Shown here piece by piece: positions 6,921 through 9,500 of a stretch of DNA of 9,500 nucleotides. Each line of letters opens with the position of its first letter. Position 1 is the stretch's first letter. Below the pieces are notes generated by a model. It was given only the letters and a program-made list of their open reading frames with translations, ran no database searches and was not told where the DNA came from. The translations under genes were made by a program, and so were the position numbers. The stretch comes from JAFDZW01 sp035632315 (GTDB taxonomy: Bacteria > Bacteroidota > Ignavibacteria > Palsa-1295), in NCBI GenBank assembly GCA_035632315.1, contig DASQGZ010000064.1, positions 1 to 9,500 of the forward strand. The letters are read 5' to 3'.

Positions 6921-9359
6921 ATGAGATTGCGGCTCTATATTCTTCTTGTTCTCCTTGATGCCACATCCGGCAATAGTATTGCTTCGTGGAAGATCGTCTT
7001 TCATACTGACGCAGTTGTCAGCTGTGGTTTTTTCTTCGATGGTGATCACGGACTTATCGGGACAGGAAATTTTTTTGCATTCGCAAATCCACCTCAAATC
7101 TTTCGTACCACCAACGGAGGACGAACGTGGCAACAATCAGCAACTCCGGGCATAGTCCTCGGATGTGTGAATTCTATTTTTATGCAGGATCAAAGAATCG
7201 GATACGCTTCTATACTTGCATTGGATAATGAATTTCTTTGGAAAACAACGGATGGTGGCACATCCTGGCAGGACGTTGGAACAGCAGGGTTTGATCGGGG
7301 AACATGTGTCTATGTGACTTCTAACGCGATCATTGAAACCGCTTGGAGAAATTCCGGGCAACCGGCAGGGGTCTCATTAGACGGTGGAATCACATTTAAT
7401 GAAGTATTCGGTGATCGAGCATATCAGGCAAGTGACGGAATAGATTTTGCGGATCCTATGAACGGTATCGTTACAATGGGTCCTCGGCCAGAACCACGGT
7501 TTTCAAGTTGTTGGTGTACTCATGATGGCGGCATTACATGGACTGCCGGCGCGGCGCTTCCAGAATGCTGGGGTGTATATGCAATACATGGCTCAACAAC
7601 ATATCTTGCTATGCCGGAAGGAGCGCTATACGAGCCAAATACAAACCATATAATATACAAAACCGTCGATGCGGGCGTCACATGGACAAAAGGAGTGCTA
7701 CCAAAATCCGCAACAACCGAGTTTACTGGTCATATTGCAGGAAAAGCAGCCGCTGTGTATATTCAAACGAAGGTTCATTTTCCTGATCCAGATGAAGGTT
7801 TATATCGGTCTGATGATCTCGGTTTGACATGGAAACCTATCAGTGGTCCATCGAACAATCGTGATTCACGTTTTTGCGTCACCGGTTGCAAAGGGAATAT
7901 TGTCTATGCGTTCGATACATTGGGTAATGTCTGGAAAACTATCGACGGAGGTGACGGAACGCTTGATTCAACATTAGACGACGCGTCACTGGCACTTTTG
8001 TTCGACTCTATTTCTGTAAAAGCACACTATTGTGTGCCCCTTGTCGTTTCTTTCCCGCTCATTAACTCCGGTTGCTTTACTTTAAAACTTGACAGCATCA
8101 CGTTGAAAGGTGATACCTCAGCGGAATTTCTCATCGTACATACTCCGAATAACGATACCATCGCAAGCTCAAAATCTGACAGTATCTCCGTACAATACCA
8201 AAGTGATAAGAATGAACAGCGAACAATCTTTATTCATGTGAAAGGTCTTTCAAATGGTAAAACAATTGATACGATAATGACGCTGCATATTGACAATAAT
8301 TTCAACGGCTCCAACGGACCTGTCCTCACAGTTAGTGATAGTGCAGCGATTCGAACGCATTTTTGTGAACCGGGAGTATTCTCGTTTATGATCGCCGACA
8401 GCAATTGCTCGACACTTATCATCGATACGATCATATTCAACGACCCTTTGAGAAATTTCTCTATCACTCACCACCCTGCCGGTGATAGTGTTACTTCATT
8501 CAAGACCGATTCGATATCATTGCAATTCCAGAGTGATAGCAATGTACATCGGTTCTTGCCGCTCGAATTAAAATGTCATGTTGCAGGACAGGAGTTCGAT
8601 ACGACCCTTTGGATCGATGCATTTCATTCGCGCTCGCCGGAGCCATACCTTGAAGATCCGGCTCCGACAAAAGTTGGCGATACCGTGGCGATCGCGATGA
8701 AGATATTGCCCCCGACCGATACCGTCAACATTTCTCATCTCGCGTTTCATCTGACATATAACGGCGATATACTGACTCCGGCAGGAAACCCGACGCAAAC
8801 ACTTGGCACATTATCGGAGCACTACAGTTCGCTTTCAATTACTCCGACCGGATTAAACGGACTGGATTGCAGCATCGATCTCGCGACTCCAATCACAGAC
8901 GCATCCGATTTTACAAAGCCCGTGATCCTTCTTCGTTTCCTGGTGACACTAACGAAATCATTCACGTGCCCCGTTGTGCTCGATAGCTTTAGTATTGTCG
9001 GAAATACTCCGCTGTCTCTTTGCACGATCCCGTCAACGACATTTCACATTATCCCACAGTGCAGCGACAGCACACTCGTAAGTTATATGCTGAGCGGGAA
9101 TGTGCCAAAATTTTTAAGCGTCATCCCGAATCCCGCAGATCAAAAGATCAACGTAACGTGCGACCTTGCGGGCAGAGAATCGGGCGAAATTCAGTTGATA
9201 GATATGATGGGCGATATTATTTCAAAGCAATCTATCGCCGGCACACGAGAAGCATCTTCTGTCATACAAACTTCACAACTTTCTTCTTCCGAGTATTTTC
9301 TGCGCCTGATAACCTCCGATGGGACTGTCACAAGCCGCACAGTAACGATCACACATTAA
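6921..9359 (+). CDS. T9SS-secreted Asp-box beta-propeller protein with two extra ASH-like domains, second tandem paralogue
   Basis: The 812-residue protein has a short signal peptide (hydrophobic core LYILLVLL, likely cut before SWKI, aligned with the same point in the upstream paralogue). Residues about 22-348 form a propeller with seven Asp-box-type turns, starting at 63, 109, 152, 200, 248, 297 and 340. The regular spacing of 43-49 residues implies seven blades. Residues about 357-571 are two tandem ASH/Ig-like domains, absent from the first paralogue, each with two Cys 14 residues apart (371/385, 482/496). A cohesin-like domain follows at about 574-712 (TKVGDTVAIAMKI, AFHLTYNGDILTP). Then come CSDSTL (714-719) and a T9SS type A sorting domain (about 733-812; IPNPADQKINV, SSEYFLRLI). 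The end is TVTITH, lacking the basic last residue of the other cargoes. The ATG at 6921 is chosen because it gives the signal peptide. The ligand is unknown. The stop lies 2 bases from the convergent gene's stop. Confidence 0.92.
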   Translation: MRLRLYILLVLLDATSGNSIASWKIVFHTDAVVSCGFFFDGDHGLIGTGNFFAFANPPQIFRTTNGGRTWQQSATPGIVLGCVNSIFMQDQRIGYASILALDNEFLWKTTDGGTSWQDVGTAGFDRGTCVYVTSNAIIETAWRNSGQPAGVSLDGGITFNEVFGDRAYQASDGIDFADPMNGIVTMGPRPEPRFSSCWCTHDGGITWTAGAALPECWGVYAIHGSTTYLAMPEGALYEPNTNHIIYKTVDAGVTWTKGVLPKSATTEFTGHIAGKAAAVYIQTKVHFPDPDEGLYRSDDLGLTWKPISGPSNNRDSRFCVTGCKGNIVYAFDTLGNVWKTIDGGDGTLDSTLDDASLALLFDSISVKAHYCVPLVVSFPLINSGCFTLKLDSITLKGDTSAEFLIVHTPNNDTIASSKSDSISVQYQSDKNEQRTIFIHVKGLSNGKTIDTIMTLHIDNNFNGSNGPVLTVSDSAAIRTHFCEPGVFSFMIADSNCSTLIIDTIIFNDPLRNFSITHHPAGDSVTSFKTDSISLQFQSDSNVHRFLPLELKCHVAGQEFDTTLWIDAFHSRSPEPYLEDPAPTKVGDTVAIAMKILPPTDTVNISHLAFHLTYNGDILTPAGNPTQTLGTLSEHYSSLSITPTGLNGLDCSIDLATPITDASDFTKPVILLRFLVTLTKSFTCPVVLDSFSIVGNTPLSLCTIPSTTFHIIPQCSDSTLVSYMLSGNVPKFLSVIPNPADQKINVTCDLAGRESGEIQLIDMMGDIISKQSIAGTREASSVIQTSQLSSSEYFLRLITSDGTVTSRTVTITH
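7989..8633 (+). repeat. Tandem pair of about 111-residue cysteine-bearing ASH/Ig-like domains
   Basis: Two adjacent copies lie inside the second propeller gene (residues about 357-464 and 468-571). Shared positions in order are H-x-C-x-P, SF, the second Cys 14 residues after the first, TL..D.I, F.I.H.P, K.DSIS.Q.QSD.N..R. The offset between copies is 111 residues (C371 to C482). The pattern of an N-terminal strand, a central 'NSG' turn and a late hydrophobic strand resembles the ASH domains of the first gene. The paired cysteines suggest one disulfide per domain (inference). Confidence 0.8.
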
Positions 9360-9361
9360 AT

Positions 9362-9500
9362 TCAACGAACGATCTGCGATTTTATCACGAATTGATTCTT
9401 GCCTGAAATGTAACGCACAAAATACAATCCGTCCGGAAGGTCTGATACACTAAACTTGGCATCTGTTTGCCCGGCAACGAGCAGAGTGCTCTTCAATTTT
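9362..9500 (-). CDS. C-terminal end of a further T9SS cargo protein (5' part outside the window)
   Basis: The minus strand is open from the window edge to a TGA at 9364-9362, giving 45 residues. They read as the end of a T9SS type A sorting domain: DAKFSVSDLPDGLYFVRYIS, then a final basic strand ending IKSQIVR. The motif 'sDLPdGlYfvr' followed by a K/R-rich last strand is typical of these domains and matches the ends of the other three cargoes here (PNGIYFLSI, PASGTYFYEF, SSEYFLRLI). The passenger part cannot be seen. It is convergent with the second propeller gene, with only two bases between the stops. Confidence 0.85.
   Translation of the reverse strand, partial: KLKSTLLVAGQTDAKFSVSDLPDGLYFVRYISGKNQFVIKSQIVR

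Noticed and set aside
5114..9359. Sialidase (neuraminidase) annotation for the Asp-box proteins
   Set aside because: Asp boxes are structural turns shared by many propellers. The arginine triad and catalytic residues of sialidases are not recognisable, so enzyme activity is not claimed.

Overview
The window looks like chromosome of a Gram-negative bacterium of the Bacteroidota / FCB group. At least four of the six genes end in, or show the end of, a type IX secretion system (T9SS) type A sorting domain. Start codons lack obvious Shine-Dalgarno sequences, which is usual in this group. The 'PNPF' form of the sorting domain, the chains of choice-of-anchor-D / ASPM-SPD-2-Hydin (ASH) domains and the cohesin-like domains suggest the Ignavibacteria/Kapabacteria side of the phylum. 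That placement is inference and was not tested. There is no RNA gene, mobile element, CRISPR array or integrase.

Layout. (1) 2-3007 (+): the 3' part of a large secreted protein made of alternating ASH-type domains, a cohesin-like domain and a T9SS sorting domain. (2) 3621-3013 and 4985-3618 (-): a two-gene operon whose genes overlap by four bases. The first gene encodes a secreted von Willebrand A + OmpA-C (peptidoglycan-binding) protein. The second is aat, the leucyl/phenylalanyl-tRNA--protein transferase of the bacterial N-degron pathway. (3) 4986-5113: an AT-rich divergent intergenic region. (4) 5114-6886 and 6921-9359 (+): two tandem paralogues, each with a signal peptide, a seven-bladed Asp-box (BNR/YCF48-like) beta-propeller, a cohesin-like domain and a T9SS sorting domain. 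The second copy carries an extra pair of cysteine-bearing ASH-like domains between propeller and cohesin-like domain. (5) 9500-9362 (-): the last 45 codons of another T9SS cargo gene, cut by the window edge.

How the genes fit together. The window is mainly a cell-surface/secretome locus. Four T9SS cargoes surround a periplasmic or outer-membrane VWA-OmpA protein, which can be expected to bind peptidoglycan. The three T9SS proteins with visible C-termini share one tail plan: cohesin-like domain, short cysteine strip, sorting domain. They differ in their N-terminal display modules. aat is the only housekeeping gene and appears translationally coupled to the VWA-OmpA gene. The strongest observations are the two-domain super-repeat in the first gene, the propeller paralogue pair with its domain insertion, and the aat coupling. 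No defence system or other clearly new machinery was recognised.
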